64,000 nt of DNA from Arsenophonus sp046530785 (GTDB lineage Bacteria > Pseudomonadota > Gammaproteobacteria > Enterobacterales > Enterobacteriaceae), in NCBI GenBank assembly GCA_046530785.1, contig JBHEQT010000008.1, positions 21,840-85,839 of the forward strand, written 5' to 3'. Position 1 is the first letter of the stretch. Every line of letters begins with the position of its first letter. Below are positions 1 through 10,272 of this stretch, piece after piece. The notes beneath the pieces are model-generated. The model was not told the DNA's origin. It saw nothing but the letters and a program-made list of their open reading frames with translations, and did not search any database. A program made the translations under genes and the position numbers.

Positions 1-999
1 AGTTTATTAATTGGTATCATTATAAAAATTTCTAGTTTTAATAGATAAGCATAGTTCCTTATTATCAATTATTTATTTTTTATCTTATTAGTTATTAACT
101 TATTATTGAGAAATCACTATTTAATTGGATTTATTTTCCATTTTAAGTGGAGTATTAAAGAATTTTTATTTAAATTATCATAAAATTTACTAGGATATAA
201 ATCTTTTATTTTAACTAGTTTATATATTCTATAATTAACTTTATTAAATCCTTTACTAAAGAGGAAGCTTACTATTTTATCTTGTTATATTTTATTTTAT
301 TTAGATTATTTTCTTATTTATCTGTTTCATCACGGATATCTTTTAGAAGGATAGGGTATGATTTTTTTTAAAGGTCTAATCGATGATATTTATTTTTTAT
401 ATTTATTATTATAATTTATTACAATAATAAAGTATTATATGTTCTTTCTATTATTTAATTAATTAAATAATAGAAAAATTCTTAGAAAATCCCTAAAAAC
501 ATTTTATTAAAAAATTTATTTTTATCAAAAAAAGAATTTTATTCTTCTATTAATTTCCAAAGAAATAGAAAAATTAAGAATTAAATCGAATAAATTTAAA
601 TTTTATAACTAAAATATTTTCATTAATTTATTTTAATAAATTGAAATTACCATTCAAATATTTAAACTCATTAAACTCTTATTAGGTTTTTATTTTGATT
701 AGTAAATAATCAAATTAATATTCTAACTCCCCCCCAAAAACCCTCTAATAATTATTTTTTATTAGAAAAAATAATTATTTTCGATATTTTGATTCTCATT
801 AAAGTGAGAATTTTAATTTCAAAATTATTTGAAAGATAAATCTTTACAAAAACAATAAAATACTTTATGCAAAAGTATTTTTTAATAAAAATTAAATTTG
901 AATTGTTATAAAATTAATACTAATCATTATTTATGGTAAATAATTATTTTATTATTTTTAATGCATTTTTTATTAAATCATACATTATCAATAGTAATA
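1..999. other. A+T-rich non-coding stretch
   Basis: No open frame or recognisable protein trace could be read here. The distal part of a luxS fossil probably reaches into its upper end. A run of seven C at 729-735 stands out against an otherwise almost purely A+T background. Confidence 0.6.
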
Positions 1000-1239
1000 C
1001 GATTAATAAGATATATTTTTTGTGATTTGTTAAATTGCTCCTAAAGGAATTTTTCCAATAATCATAATATGATTATCGACATCTTAATTTTTTTAAATTA
1101 TTATCGAAAATATTATGCTTTTTAATAAAATGATTATTAATTATTGACATTAATTCCAATTTGAAATCGATTTCATATGTCAAGAACTTTCTTTTTATTC
1201 TAAATACCTATATATTTAAGTAAAAGTGATAATTATCAT
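1000..1239 (-). pseudogene. luxS: luxS fossil (S-ribosylhomocysteine lyase remnant)
   Basis: Seen: 58 bases after the gshA stop there is an AGGA ribosome site (complement of 1249-1252) and an ATG (1239-1237). The ATG opens as M-I-I-I-T-F-T, like the LuxS start MPLLDSFT. Further on, in the same direction at about 1074-1036, the codons read N-H-I, then I-I-G-K-I-P-L-G-A, against the LuxS segment NHL...IIDISPMGC. Many stops intervene, and the zinc-binding HTLEH segment is gone. Known: luxS lies directly after gshA on the same strand in E. coli, and intact LuxS makes the AI-2 precursor in the activated-methyl cycle. Inference: a dead luxS in its ancestral place. The identity rests on synteny plus short matches. 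Confidence 0.5.
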
Positions 1240-1297
1240 TATACTATTTCCTAATATATTTTATCTTATCTGTTTTAAAGTTTGATATTTTTTATTA

Positions 1298-2860
1298 TTA
1301 TCCTGTATACTTCTTTAAATATTTATCAAAACTTATTTTGTCCTTTTCTTCAATTTCTAATTGTTTGCAAATCGAAGCCTTACGAACATTACTAAATTCA
1401 ATATCTGTTATCACTTCATAAGATTCATTATTTAATTGTTGATAGTAAAATTTGGCTAACTCTAATCCAAATTTATTAATATTCTGATCGATCATTTTAG
1501 GTAATATTTGACCAGAATAAGTAAGATCTGGATTATCAAACATTGATATTAATTGAGAACAAACTTCATGATATCGACTATTTCCACTAACATCTAACAC
1601 GTCTGCAACTCTAATTAAATCATCAAATAATATTTGCCCTAGCTCTTTTAAAGATCTCATTGATTTACCACAATCAATACCGATTATTTGTGCAGGTTTA
1701 CGACCCTCAAGAATCACTCGATTCCAATTAATTCGGCAACAATTCAACTCTTTTTCATCCATTGTTGATACATCTTCTGCTAACGCACACCAAATCAAAA
1801 AAAGATCAAGAAAATGGATCTGAGTTTCATCAATACCAATAGCAGTAAATAAATTAATATCCAAAGATCTAACTTCAATATATTCGATTCCCTTTTTTAA
1901 CAATGCATCGGATAGAGATTCATCACCAATAACTTTTTGTTTAGGACGAATAGGAGCATATAACTCATTTTCAATTTGTAAAATATTGCTATTTATCTGC
2001 AAATATTTACCATCTTTATTATATAAACCTAGTTTTTTAAATTCAGCGGATGGTTGTTTTATCGCTTTTTTAAGGAAAGTAACATAAGTTGATAGATCAT
2101 TAAAGATTATTTTTAAATCTTTTTGGAATTTATTACTATATCCAAAACTACTCATTCGTAACGATGTAGCATAAGGTAAATAATAAGTTCCTTTAACTGT
2201 TTTCTCAAAAGATAGATTTCTATCGTTTTTTGGTAAAAAAGAACCAGAAATTGCAGGAGAGGAACCAAATAAATATGGGATCACCCAACCAAAGCGATAA
2301 TAATTACGAATCAGTCGAAAATAACCAGAAGAAATTTTCTCCTTACCACTTTCAGGATCTTTAACGCCAATAAAAGCCTCCCAAAATTTAATAGGTAAAG
2401 AAAAATTATAGTGGATCCCTGAAATTACTTGCATTAATGCACCATAACGGTTCTTTAATCCTTCCCGATATAAAGTTTTGAAACGTCCAATATTAGAGAT
2501 GCCATATTGAGCAATTTTAATATTATCTTGATGCTCTATGAAACAAGGTATACTTAGTGGCCACATGAGCTCATGATTAAGATGACGTACTGTATAACGA
2601 TGTAGATCTCTTAAAAATGCTAAAACATGTCCAATATTATCATCAACAGGAGTGATGAATTCCAGCAAAGATTCAGAAAAGTCAGTCGTTATCCATGGAT
2701 GAGTTAATGATTTTCCTAAACTATCAGGATGCGGAGAATTAGCTAATCTACCTTCTGGAGTAACTCTGAGAGTTTCACGCTCAATACCTCGACGAAGACC
2801 ATGTAAAATATTAGGGCGTTCTTCTAACCATGATAGTGATTTTGATACATTTGGTATCAA
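1298..2860 (-). CDS. gshA: Glutamate-cysteine ligase
   Basis: Catalyses ATP-dependent joining of L-glutamate and L-cysteine, the first and rate-setting step of glutathione synthesis, in the cytoplasm. The product is 520 residues (E. coli 518) and is collinear throughout, including the segments RFKTLYREGLKNRYGALMQ near 126-144, INSNILQIENELYAPIRPK near 290-310 and FDNPDLTYS near 440. It starts at TTG, with a strong GGGAGGT ribosome site seven bases upstream; E. coli gshA also uses TTG, so the unusual start looks ancestral. It is the last gene of the alaS-csrA-tRNA-gshA block. Its partner gshB is also intact in this window, so the glutathione pathway is complete. No truncation or frameshift is seen. 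Confidence 0.97.
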   Translation of the reverse strand: MIPNVSKSLSWLEERPNILHGLRRGIERETLRVTPEGRLANSPHPDSLGKSLTHPWITTDFSESLLEFITPVDDNIGHVLAFLRDLHRYTVRHLNHELMWPLSIPCFIEHQDNIKIAQYGISNIGRFKTLYREGLKNRYGALMQVISGIHYNFSLPIKFWEAFIGVKDPESGKEKISSGYFRLIRNYYRFGWVIPYLFGSSPAISGSFLPKNDRNLSFEKTVKGTYYLPYATSLRMSSFGYSNKFQKDLKIIFNDLSTYVTFLKKAIKQPSAEFKKLGLYNKDGKYLQINSNILQIENELYAPIRPKQKVIGDESLSDALLKKGIEYIEVRSLDINLFTAIGIDETQIHFLDLFLIWCALAEDVSTMDEKELNCCRINWNRVILEGRKPAQIIGIDCGKSMRSLKELGQILFDDLIRVADVLDVSGNSRYHEVCSQLISMFDNPDLTYSGQILPKMIDQNINKFGLELAKFYYQQLNNESYEVITDIEFSNVRKASICKQLEIEEKDKISFDKYLKKYTG

Positions 2861-2865
2861 ATTTT

Positions 2866-2872
2866 ACCTCCC
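2866..2872 (-). promoter_or_regulatory. Ribosome binding site that fixes the TTG start of gshA
   Basis: On the minus strand the sequence GGGAGGT ends five bases before TTG at 2860-2858. No in-frame ATG lies nearby; the closest ATG is out of frame. This decides the start. Confidence 0.8.
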
Positions 2873-3023
2873 GTTATATGTTTGTTATTTCTTAGAGAAG
2901 TACTTTTTCTTAAATAATTAAATTGTTTCAATTAAAATCTATTTAGATTTGATAATTAAAGTAATAAATATATTTTAATTATAAGGGAAAAATTCAATTG
3001 ATGATAGGAAAGGTTTTATTATA

Positions 3024-3100
3024 TGGCGCATCCAGAAGGATTTGAACCTCCGACCGCTCGGTTCGTAGCCGAGTACTCTATCCAGCTGAGCTATGGATGC
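3024..3100 (-). tRNA. tRNA-Arg(ACG)
   Basis: A 77-nt cloverleaf including an encoded CCA end. The acceptor stem is GCATCC/GGATGC, the D arm is AGCTCAGCTGGATAGAG, the anticodon loop is CTACGAA within a CTCGG/CCGAG stem, and the T arm holds GGTTCAAATCC. It is nearly identical to E. coli argQ/V/Y/Z tRNA. The discriminator base is G instead of A. E. coli has several tandem copies between serV and gshA; here one remains. With inosine at the wobble position it would read CGU, CGC and CGA. Confidence 0.97.
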
Positions 3101-3115
3101 ACACTATTAAAATTC

Positions 3116-3206
3116 CGATGAGGGAGGGATTTGAACCCTCGATGCAGGTTATTAACCGCATACTCTCTTAGCAGGGGAGCGCCTTCAGCCTCTCGGCCAC
3201 CTCATC
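3116..3206 (-). tRNA. serV: tRNA-Ser(GCU)
   Basis: A 91-nt class II tRNA with a long variable arm. The acceptor stem is GATGAGG/CCTCATC, the anticodon loop CTGCTAA gives anticodon GCT (serine AGU and AGC codons), and G is the discriminator base. It matches E. coli serV in sequence and in position between csrA and the arginine tRNA. Unlike the neighbouring tRNA-Arg, no CCA follows the discriminator base, so the end must be added by the CCA-adding enzyme. Only 15 bases separate the two tRNAs, so they are very probably cotranscribed. Confidence 0.96.
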
Positions 3207-3256
3207 ATTGAATAGAATGATAAAATCTTAAAGAAATCTTTTTTGTTACGTAGTGG

Positions 3257-3287
3257 ATACTATTACTTTCCAAAACTTAGAAGTCAA
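3257..3287 (-). promoter_or_regulatory. Putative sigma-70 promoter of the tRNA-Ser/tRNA-Arg unit
   Basis: On the minus strand TTGACT (3287-3282) is followed after 19 bases by TAGTAT (3262-3257), about 50 bases before the tRNA-Ser 5' end. The -35 box matches consensus at five of six positions; the -10 box is weaker and the spacer is long. TAATAG with a 16-base spacer is an alternative -10. Confidence 0.45.
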
Positions 3288-3653
3288 ACAATTTTTCTAT
3301 ATTTTTCTTTTTTATTTTTATTTCATATTTTAGAATCAAGAGTAGAGTAGATTAACAATAAAATAATATGGTTTTTATATTTATTAATAAAACCTTTGAA
3401 ACAATAAATTAAAAAATAAATGAAATATAAGTTTTTGATGCTTTAATAAAATTAAAGTATTTAAAACTAAAATAGTTAACTAAATATTTTTTATTATAAA
3501 CTTATATTAACTAATAAATAATAATGTATTTATTAATTATTTTTAATAATTTCTTATGATTTAATAATTAAAATTTAATAAATTTATTAAAAGTATAAAA
3601 TATATTTTTACAATCTATGTAATTAAGTATTATGAAAGATCGAACTTAAAACT

Positions 3654-3701
3654 CAGTCATAAAATATGACTGCATAAAAATTATCATTTTATAAAAATGA
3701 T
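3654..3701 (-). terminator. Two hairpins after csrA, possible intrinsic terminator
   Basis: Seen on the minus strand 36 bases after the csrA stop: an 8-bp stem ATCATTTT/AAAATGAT with a 3-base loop (3701-3683) followed by AATTTTTAT. Then comes a second 8-bp stem CAGTCATA/TATGACTG (3672-3654) followed by AGTTTT. Either could end the alaS-csrA transcript before the tRNAs. Confidence 0.45.
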
Positions 3702-3736
3702 TAATATTTATTTTTAAAATAAATGCTTTAACTAAT

Positions 3737-3922
3737 TTACTGATTATTTGGGTGACTTTTTTCATCTTGGATTCGTTGATAAATTTCTTCACGGTGAACA
3801 GAAACTTCTTTAGGTGCATTAACCCCTATACGTACCTGATTACCTTTTACACCCAAAACCGTTACTGTTACCTCATCACCTATCATGAGCGTTTCACCAA
3901 CTCGACGAGTTAAAATAAGCAT
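3737..3922 (-). CDS. csrA: Carbon storage regulator CsrA
   Basis: A small dimeric RNA-binding protein that binds GGA motifs in mRNA leaders and controls translation and stability of carbon-metabolism and surface-structure messages. It has 61 residues, exactly the E. coli length, and is nearly identical up to about residue 53 (MLILTRRVGETLMIGDEVTV; then R44-E45-E46). Only the C-terminal tail differs. A strong AAGGAGAA ribosome site precedes ATG. It follows alaS by about 220 bases, as in E. coli. Retention in so reduced a genome implies that some post-transcriptional control is still in use. No csrB-like RNA was recognised in this window. Confidence 0.97.
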   Translation of the reverse strand: MLILTRRVGETLMIGDEVTVTVLGVKGNQVRIGVNAPKEVSVHREEIYQRIQDEKSHPNNQ

Positions 3923-4146
3923 TCTTTTCTCCTTAAAAATTTAAAAGAGACGAGTCTCCTAGGTTTTTCTTTTATTATTTATTATAGACTGTAAAAATAT
4001 AAAGTATTGATATTAAAATATAAAGTATTTTATCTAAACAATCATCATACTTAAATATTATAGATAAAAATATAATTTATATTTAAATTATTAAAATAAT
4101 CTATTAAAGGTTATTAAGTTAATTAATATGACCTTTATTAATTAAT

Positions 4147-6780
4147 TTATGTTAAACGTAAATTAACCCACTCTTCAATTGAAGCTAATGCAACAGGAAG
4201 AGCTGTTATATTAGAGCAGATAGCCTGAGCAATATCATTGCGACCACCTCCTTTTCCGTCTACTTTCTGAACAATAAATAAAATTAAATCAATAGCCTTT
4301 ATTTTAAGAATCAAATCATTTGTTACACCAACAATTAAAATAGCTTTATCATCTTTTATAGAAGAAATAACAATAATTGCCGATCTTAATTTATTTTTTA
4401 AAGAATCAACAAGGATACGTAGCTGTTTAGGATCAGTGTTGTTTAATTGAGTAATTAACAAGTTAATTCCTTTAAAATTTTTCACTTTCTGACTTAAAGA
4501 AATGATTTCTTTAGTAGCTTGTTCTGCTTTTAATTGATTTAATAATCTTTCTAATATCTTAACTTTATCTAATGTTATTTTAATTTTTTTCATTAAAGTA
4601 TTAATATCGCTTTTCATTAGTTGACTAATTTCTTCTAATACTTGGGATTGTTGATGAATATTATTTATAGCAGTTTGTCCCGTTATTGCTTCAATCCTAC
4701 GAATTCCAGCTGCTATACTTGATTCTTTTTTAATACAAAATAATCCTATATCCCCAGTTCGGCTTGTATGAGTACCACTACACAACTCAATAGAAAAATC
4801 ACCGATACTAAGAACGCGTACTTGTTCATTATATTTTTCATAAAAAAGCGCCATTGCTCTTTTTTCTTTTGCTGCCTCTAAATCCATTAACATTATTATA
4901 ATAGGGTCATTTTTACGAATTTGATAATTTACGATATCTTCAATTTTATGTATTTGCATAGGTGTTATTACACCAAAATAAGAAAAATCAAAACGCAAAT
5001 AATTCTCATTAACTAATGATCCTCTTTGGATTACATGATTTCCAAATACATTACGTAAAGCTGCATGTAATAAATGTGTAGCAGAGTGATTTCGACAAAT
5101 AGCGTTACGACGTTCAACATTAATTCTTGCTTCAATTAAATCATTTACAGATAGTGATCCACTCATTACCATACCAATATGTCCAATTGCTTTATCATAT
5201 CTTTGTGTGTCAAAAATAGAAAATTGACAATGCATATTGCGAAGTATACCACTATCACCAACTTGACCACCTGATTCAGCATAAAAAGTGGTTTTATCAA
5301 GAATAACAATCCCTTCTTCACCTTTATTTAATATATGGACTGATTTACCATGATGAAAAATAGCCGTTACTATAGATTCTTGATTATTATTTTCATATCC
5401 TAAAAAATCACTATGATTATCTATTTTAATCAAATTATCATAATCGATTGTAAATCTACTAACCTTCCTAGCTCGGTATCTTTGCTGCTCCATCTCAACA
5501 TTAAAAGCTACTTTATCTACTTTAATACCACGTTCACGACAAACATCAGTGGTTAAATCAAATGGAAACCCATATGTATCATAAAGGCGAAATGCAATTT
5601 CTCCAGCTAAAGTATTTCCTTGTAACTTTTCTAATTCATTATCTAATAATTGCAATCCACGAGATAAAGTATGAGAAAACTGTTTCTCTTCATTTTTCAA
5701 TATTTTTTCAATCGTTTCTTGTTGAAATTTTAATTTATCAGCTGTTTTACCCATTAACTGAATCAGTGGTGCAACTAATTTATAGAAAAATATCTCTTTA
5801 GATCCTAGAATATATCCATGACGAATCGCTCGACGAATAATACGACGTAACACATAACCCCGCCCTTCATTAGCAGGAAATACACCATCTCCAATAAGAA
5901 AAGCAGTAGATCGAATATGATCAGCAATAACTCGTAATGATTTATTACTTAAATCTGATATAGAAAGAGTTTTAGAAATAAAATCAATTAATTGACGAAA
6001 TAAATCAATTTCGTAAGTTGAGTTAACATGTTGTAATACAGATGTAATACGTTCAAGTCCCATACCTGTATCAACAGAAGTAGTTGGAAGTCTTTTTAAC
6101 GTTCCATCATGCTGTCGGTTAAATTCCATGAAAACGATATTCCAGATTTCAATATAACGATCATCATTCTTTTCAAGTAAACCTAAATTTTTTTGTAAAA
6201 TATGTTCACTATGATCATAAAAAATTTCTGTAGAAGTACCACAAGGACCGGTATCCCCCATTTGCCAAAAATTATCAGAAGCATAAAGAGAACCCTTATT
6301 ATCACCTACCCGAATAATACGATCGGAAGGAATACCAATCTCTTTTTGCCAAATATTATAAGATTCCTCATCAGTATGATAAACAGTAATACAAAGCCGA
6401 TCTTTTGGTAAATTAAACCACTTCTCACTTGTCAAAAGTTCCCAAGCATATTTAATTGCATCTTCTTTAAAATAGTCATTAAAGCTGAAATTACCTAACA
6501 TTTCAAAAAAAGTATGATGACTGGTAGTGTAACCAATATTCTCTAAATCATTATGTTTTCCTCCAGCTCGAACACAACGTTGCGCAGTTGTTGCTCGAGA
6601 ATAATTTCTTTTATTTAATCCTAAAAATACATCTTTAAATTGAGTCATTCCTGCATTAGTAAATAATAATGTTGGATCATTACTTGGTACTAATGAACTA
6701 CTAGGTATAATTTCATGCCCTTTAGTATGAAAAAAGTCAAGAAAGGTTTGACGAATCTCATTAATGCTTCTATTTCTCAT
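4147..6780 (-). CDS. alaS: Alanyl-tRNA synthetase
   Basis: Charges tRNA-Ala with alanine and edits mischarged Ser or Gly. It has 877 residues (E. coli 876). Order: class II catalytic domain from residue 1 (SSLVPSNDPTLLFTNAGM, then RCVRAGGKHNDLEN), tRNA-recognition region, editing domain with the zinc-type motif HSATH near 565, then C-S-G-T-H near 667, and the C-terminal C-Ala oligomerisation domain ending in a KVDGKGGGR segment. Two small departures from E. coli: GPCGPCTEIF reads GPCGTSTEIF, and CGGTH reads CSGTH; zinc-ligand Cys and His residues are kept. The start is ATG with AGGAT upstream. The usual upstream neighbours recA-recX are not recognisable. Confidence 0.97.
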   Translation of the reverse strand: MRNRSINEIRQTFLDFFHTKGHEIIPSSSLVPSNDPTLLFTNAGMTQFKDVFLGLNKRNYSRATTAQRCVRAGGKHNDLENIGYTTSHHTFFEMLGNFSFNDYFKEDAIKYAWELLTSEKWFNLPKDRLCITVYHTDEESYNIWQKEIGIPSDRIIRVGDNKGSLYASDNFWQMGDTGPCGTSTEIFYDHSEHILQKNLGLLEKNDDRYIEIWNIVFMEFNRQHDGTLKRLPTTSVDTGMGLERITSVLQHVNSTYEIDLFRQLIDFISKTLSISDLSNKSLRVIADHIRSTAFLIGDGVFPANEGRGYVLRRIIRRAIRHGYILGSKEIFFYKLVAPLIQLMGKTADKLKFQQETIEKILKNEEKQFSHTLSRGLQLLDNELEKLQGNTLAGEIAFRLYDTYGFPFDLTTDVCRERGIKVDKVAFNVEMEQQRYRARKVSRFTIDYDNLIKIDNHSDFLGYENNNQESIVTAIFHHGKSVHILNKGEEGIVILDKTTFYAESGGQVGDSGILRNMHCQFSIFDTQRYDKAIGHIGMVMSGSLSVNDLIEARINVERRNAICRNHSATHLLHAALRNVFGNHVIQRGSLVNENYLRFDFSYFGVITPMQIHKIEDIVNYQIRKNDPIIIMLMDLEAAKEKRAMALFYEKYNEQVRVLSIGDFSIELCSGTHTSRTGDIGLFCIKKESSIAAGIRRIEAITGQTAINNIHQQSQVLEEISQLMKSDINTLMKKIKITLDKVKILERLLNQLKAEQATKEIISLSQKVKNFKGINLLITQLNNTDPKQLRILVDSLKNKLRSAIIVISSIKDDKAILIVGVTNDLILKIKAIDLILFIVQKVDGKGGGRNDIAQAICSNITALPVALASIEEWVNLRLT

Positions 6781-9700
6781 AGATTATCCTAAGTCAAGTT
6801 GGAAAATAGACTTATAACTAAATTTCATAAACATATTTATCCATCAATTAAAGTTACCGAGAGCAATTTTACCTAGTAATTTTGAAAATCCTTAAATTTT
6901 ATGAATAAATTGTTAAAATATACAACTAATTCATGTATATTAATACAATCATTAAAATACCAAGGTTTATTAAGGTATACCTTCTCCTAATTATATTCTT
7001 TTCTAAATAAAAGAAGAACAAATATTCTATTTAGTTTAATAGGAAATAATTTAACTATTATATATTGAAACTAATATTTATTTTATACTAATGTTATTTC
7101 TCTTTATATTTAACTTTCTATTAATAAAAAGAAACATGTTAACTTTCGTTTATCTCTATATTAAAATAGAAATTTTAATAGCTAATAATAGTAATTAATT
7201 TTTAAATAACTTAAATTATGTATAAACTTTAGTTATTAGTTAAAATAGAATATTAAAAATGATAATCTATAATTAATACAAGTTAATCAATAAGTGTGCT
7301 TGAATATTTTAAGATAATAAAAATAAATTTACTATATATAAAAAATAATTTTTATATATATCACGTTATAGGTTAAGATTTTATCTTAAAAGATTTAATG
7401 GAAATATATTTTTCGATTATAATTTAAACCAAATTAATAGTTAAAAAAGTAAATTTATTAGAAATAGATATTTATTAAAAAATAATTTAATAAAATATTT
7501 ATTTTATATGTTATATACATTAATATAAAATAGATCCGTAAAAAATTAAAGTTTAGATAGATATTCTATATTTTACTTTTTAAAATCTAATCATTCTCCC
7601 TTGAGGTTGATTAAATTTATTTAACTAATAATTTTTTCTTAATCTTTATTTTTGGATAAATAAGTATTTTTGTTATTACAAAAAATAGATATCTAAAAAT
7701 TCATATCAATGAATACTTTTTATTTGTGCAGAAAAACAGGTTTTATAAATTTTATTTTTTAATTTCTAAAATATCATAAAGTTTCGATAATAAATTGAAA
7801 TTTTTTTGATTAGAAAAGCTATTATTATTTTATAAATATTATTACTAGTCCTAAGAAAAATATACGTGATAGATTTCGTCCAATCATTTCTTCCTAACTT
7901 AGTATTTATTTCTTACTACCTTTGTTTTTATTATGATAGTAATGAGTAGTTTTTATTACATATGTAATAGCGAAATTTTAATTCTACTTACTGAATACTG
8001 TATAATTTTATTAAACTATATAAGTATAAAGTTATCTCACAAATTCTTTCTATTTTTCAAAAAATACTTTTCAATAACAATAAATTTCACTTCTAAAAAC
8101 TGATATTATTCAAAATAATCAGAGACTTTCTATACTATCTAAGATGAAAGCGAATAAATTATTTTTAGTAGATTTTTTAGAAAGTAATTATAATCTGGAT
8201 ACTGTTCTTTTAATCACTTTTTTAAAAAATTTTGACTAATCCTTTTTGATAGTCAACATTTAGTAGGAGTCATATAGGAATATATGGTTTAATTATTTAA
8301 CTTTCGTTGCAAATATAACAATTTGAAGAACCTAATTTTTCCAATATCTCAACAAGATCAGAAAAGTTATTAATTATAAAAAAATAAAATTTTTTATTAA
8401 CCAGTTTTGATTAAAAAATAAATAAAGTTTTATCTGATATAACGATAGTAATAGATTTTTAATTATATATAGTCAGAAGAATTTTCATTTGCTCTATTAT
8501 TGAATGTTCACTAATTCTAAGAAAGTAGATACCTTGAATTTTTAGATTTACAAATTTAGTTGATGAAGTTTTCGTGAAAACAAACAGGTGATGAACAATA
8601 GTATTTTCTGATCTTTATTACTATTTATATATCCCCAAAGGATAAAAATTTCTTTGCTTTCTTATGATTTTCATCTATATCGAATATTTCTCTTATAACC
8701 CACCCATATTAGATATGTAATTATCTATTTTTATCTATTTTATAAAAGGATTCTTGCAAAAAAGATAATATTGATACCGCGATGAATTATATTTCATTAT
8801 TAATCTATAAAGATAAGAGCGGAGCTACATATTAGTAAATGCCTTATCTTTCTCTGATATAAGATTTAGAATATGTTCAGTAAATTTTAATAACTCTTTT
8901 TAAAACTAATATTTTCGACATAAGAAATGAAATGCCAAAACGTTTTTATCAAAATAAAAGTAAATTTTCAAAATATTTATTATGGAAGGGAGATTATTCA
9001 ATCTAGTTTTTATAATCTTATAAATTTATTCTCTTTCCCTTTAATCGATGGATCAGATAAATATTTATTTTTTTAAATATTGAAATTTTGTTAATAATAA
9101 AATTATTGATTTTATTTTAAAGAAAAATTGAGTTTTAAAATTCATATCAACCGACTAAAATAATTTAATTCAAGTAGATTAAAGTTTAATGGAAATAACT
9201 ATTTTACTAGATTTTTAGAAACAAAAAAGAAGAATCATAAGAGAATCATGAAATATTCGTCCTTTTTTTGAATGAATGAGGGGGTGATCTTGTTCACTTT
9301 TTATATATTTTTTGAATAAAGCCTCTAATTATCTTTTTTCTTTGTAGAAAAAAGTAAAAAGAATATCAAATATAGAGTTTTAATAATTCAATAAAACGGG
9401 ATTACTATTATGATTAACGAATAAATAATTTAAAATTATAAAATTAAATTCCGTCTATAAAATAGATATAATTAGTATTATTAAGTATTTTGTATATTTC
9501 TTAATTTTATCTTAAAAATATTTCTACGAAAATATCAAAATATTGATTTTGTAATAATTTATTTTTATATCTCTTCTATCATTAATTTCTTAAAATTATT
9601 AATTACTTAATAGTAAATCTATAAATTTATATAGATACTAATATGGAAAAATTAAAATAATATAAGTAATCTTTTAATTTTTTATTAGTAAATAATTTTT

Positions 9701-10272
9701 ACTTATAAATTAATTAATATTAATACTCTAATTGTAAGTAGCTAAATGGTAGCTTTCTCTTTCTTCCACTATTACCTTAATTATTTTTCTTAACGTTTTA
9801 ATTAAATTAATATTAATCTTTAAAGTTTTAAGATTACTAATTAAAGACAAAATCAATATATTAAATCTTGGATTATAATAAATAATGTATTCAATTTTTA
9901 GAAAATTAATTTCTTTTTCATAAAATAACCTCCCCATTCATCTATTAAAAATAATACTTTAGTTTGCTATATTTGATGGCAAGATATTATATTTTAAATT
10001 AGAATATATGATTCTAACTATCTTTGTGTTCCAATTTATTCTAAAATACTTATTTTTAGTATAATTTTAACTAAATAATTAATCTCAAAAATAATATATC
10101 TTAAATAGAATAAAATTCTTCTTACTGTTACTTTCTATCGACTTCTTTTTGTAATTTTAAAAAGGTATATTATAAAGCCATTCCTAATCGATAAATTATT
10201 TAAATATTTAATATATATAAATTTAGAATCTATAATATAAAAGTTATAAAATTAAAATCGTGAACTAATAAT
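6781..10272. other. Gene desert upstream of alaS
   Basis: 3.5 kb of A+T-rich DNA. In E. coli recX and recA lie here on the minus strand. A very weak match to the RecX C-terminus can be imagined at about 6895-6990, but it is not good enough to call. Five consecutive G occur near 9281. A 69-codon frame at 9728-9937 is low-complexity (I, L, N, K) and I do not regard it as a gene. Confidence 0.55.

Larger units (their letters stand above)
3207..3736. other. tRNA promoter region and csrA 3' flank
   Basis: Holds the likely tRNA promoter (3257-3287) and the hairpins following csrA (3654-3701). The middle part is plain A+T-rich DNA with no gene trace that I can see. Confidence 0.6.

Noticed and set aside
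5562..6411. Plus-strand frames of 79 and 69 codons
   Set aside because: They lie wholly inside alaS on the opposite strand and have no family resemblance or ribosome site.
6895..6990. recX C-terminal trace upstream of alaS
   Set aside because: Position fits E. coli order, but the residue matches (for example H-E-L-V-V-Y-F-N-N against E-D-I-Q-D-I-W-R-N) are too weak without a scored alignment.
9728..9937. 69-codon minus-strand frame in the desert
   Set aside because: Composed mainly of I, L, N, K and Y, as expected by chance in A+T-rich DNA; no recognisable motif.
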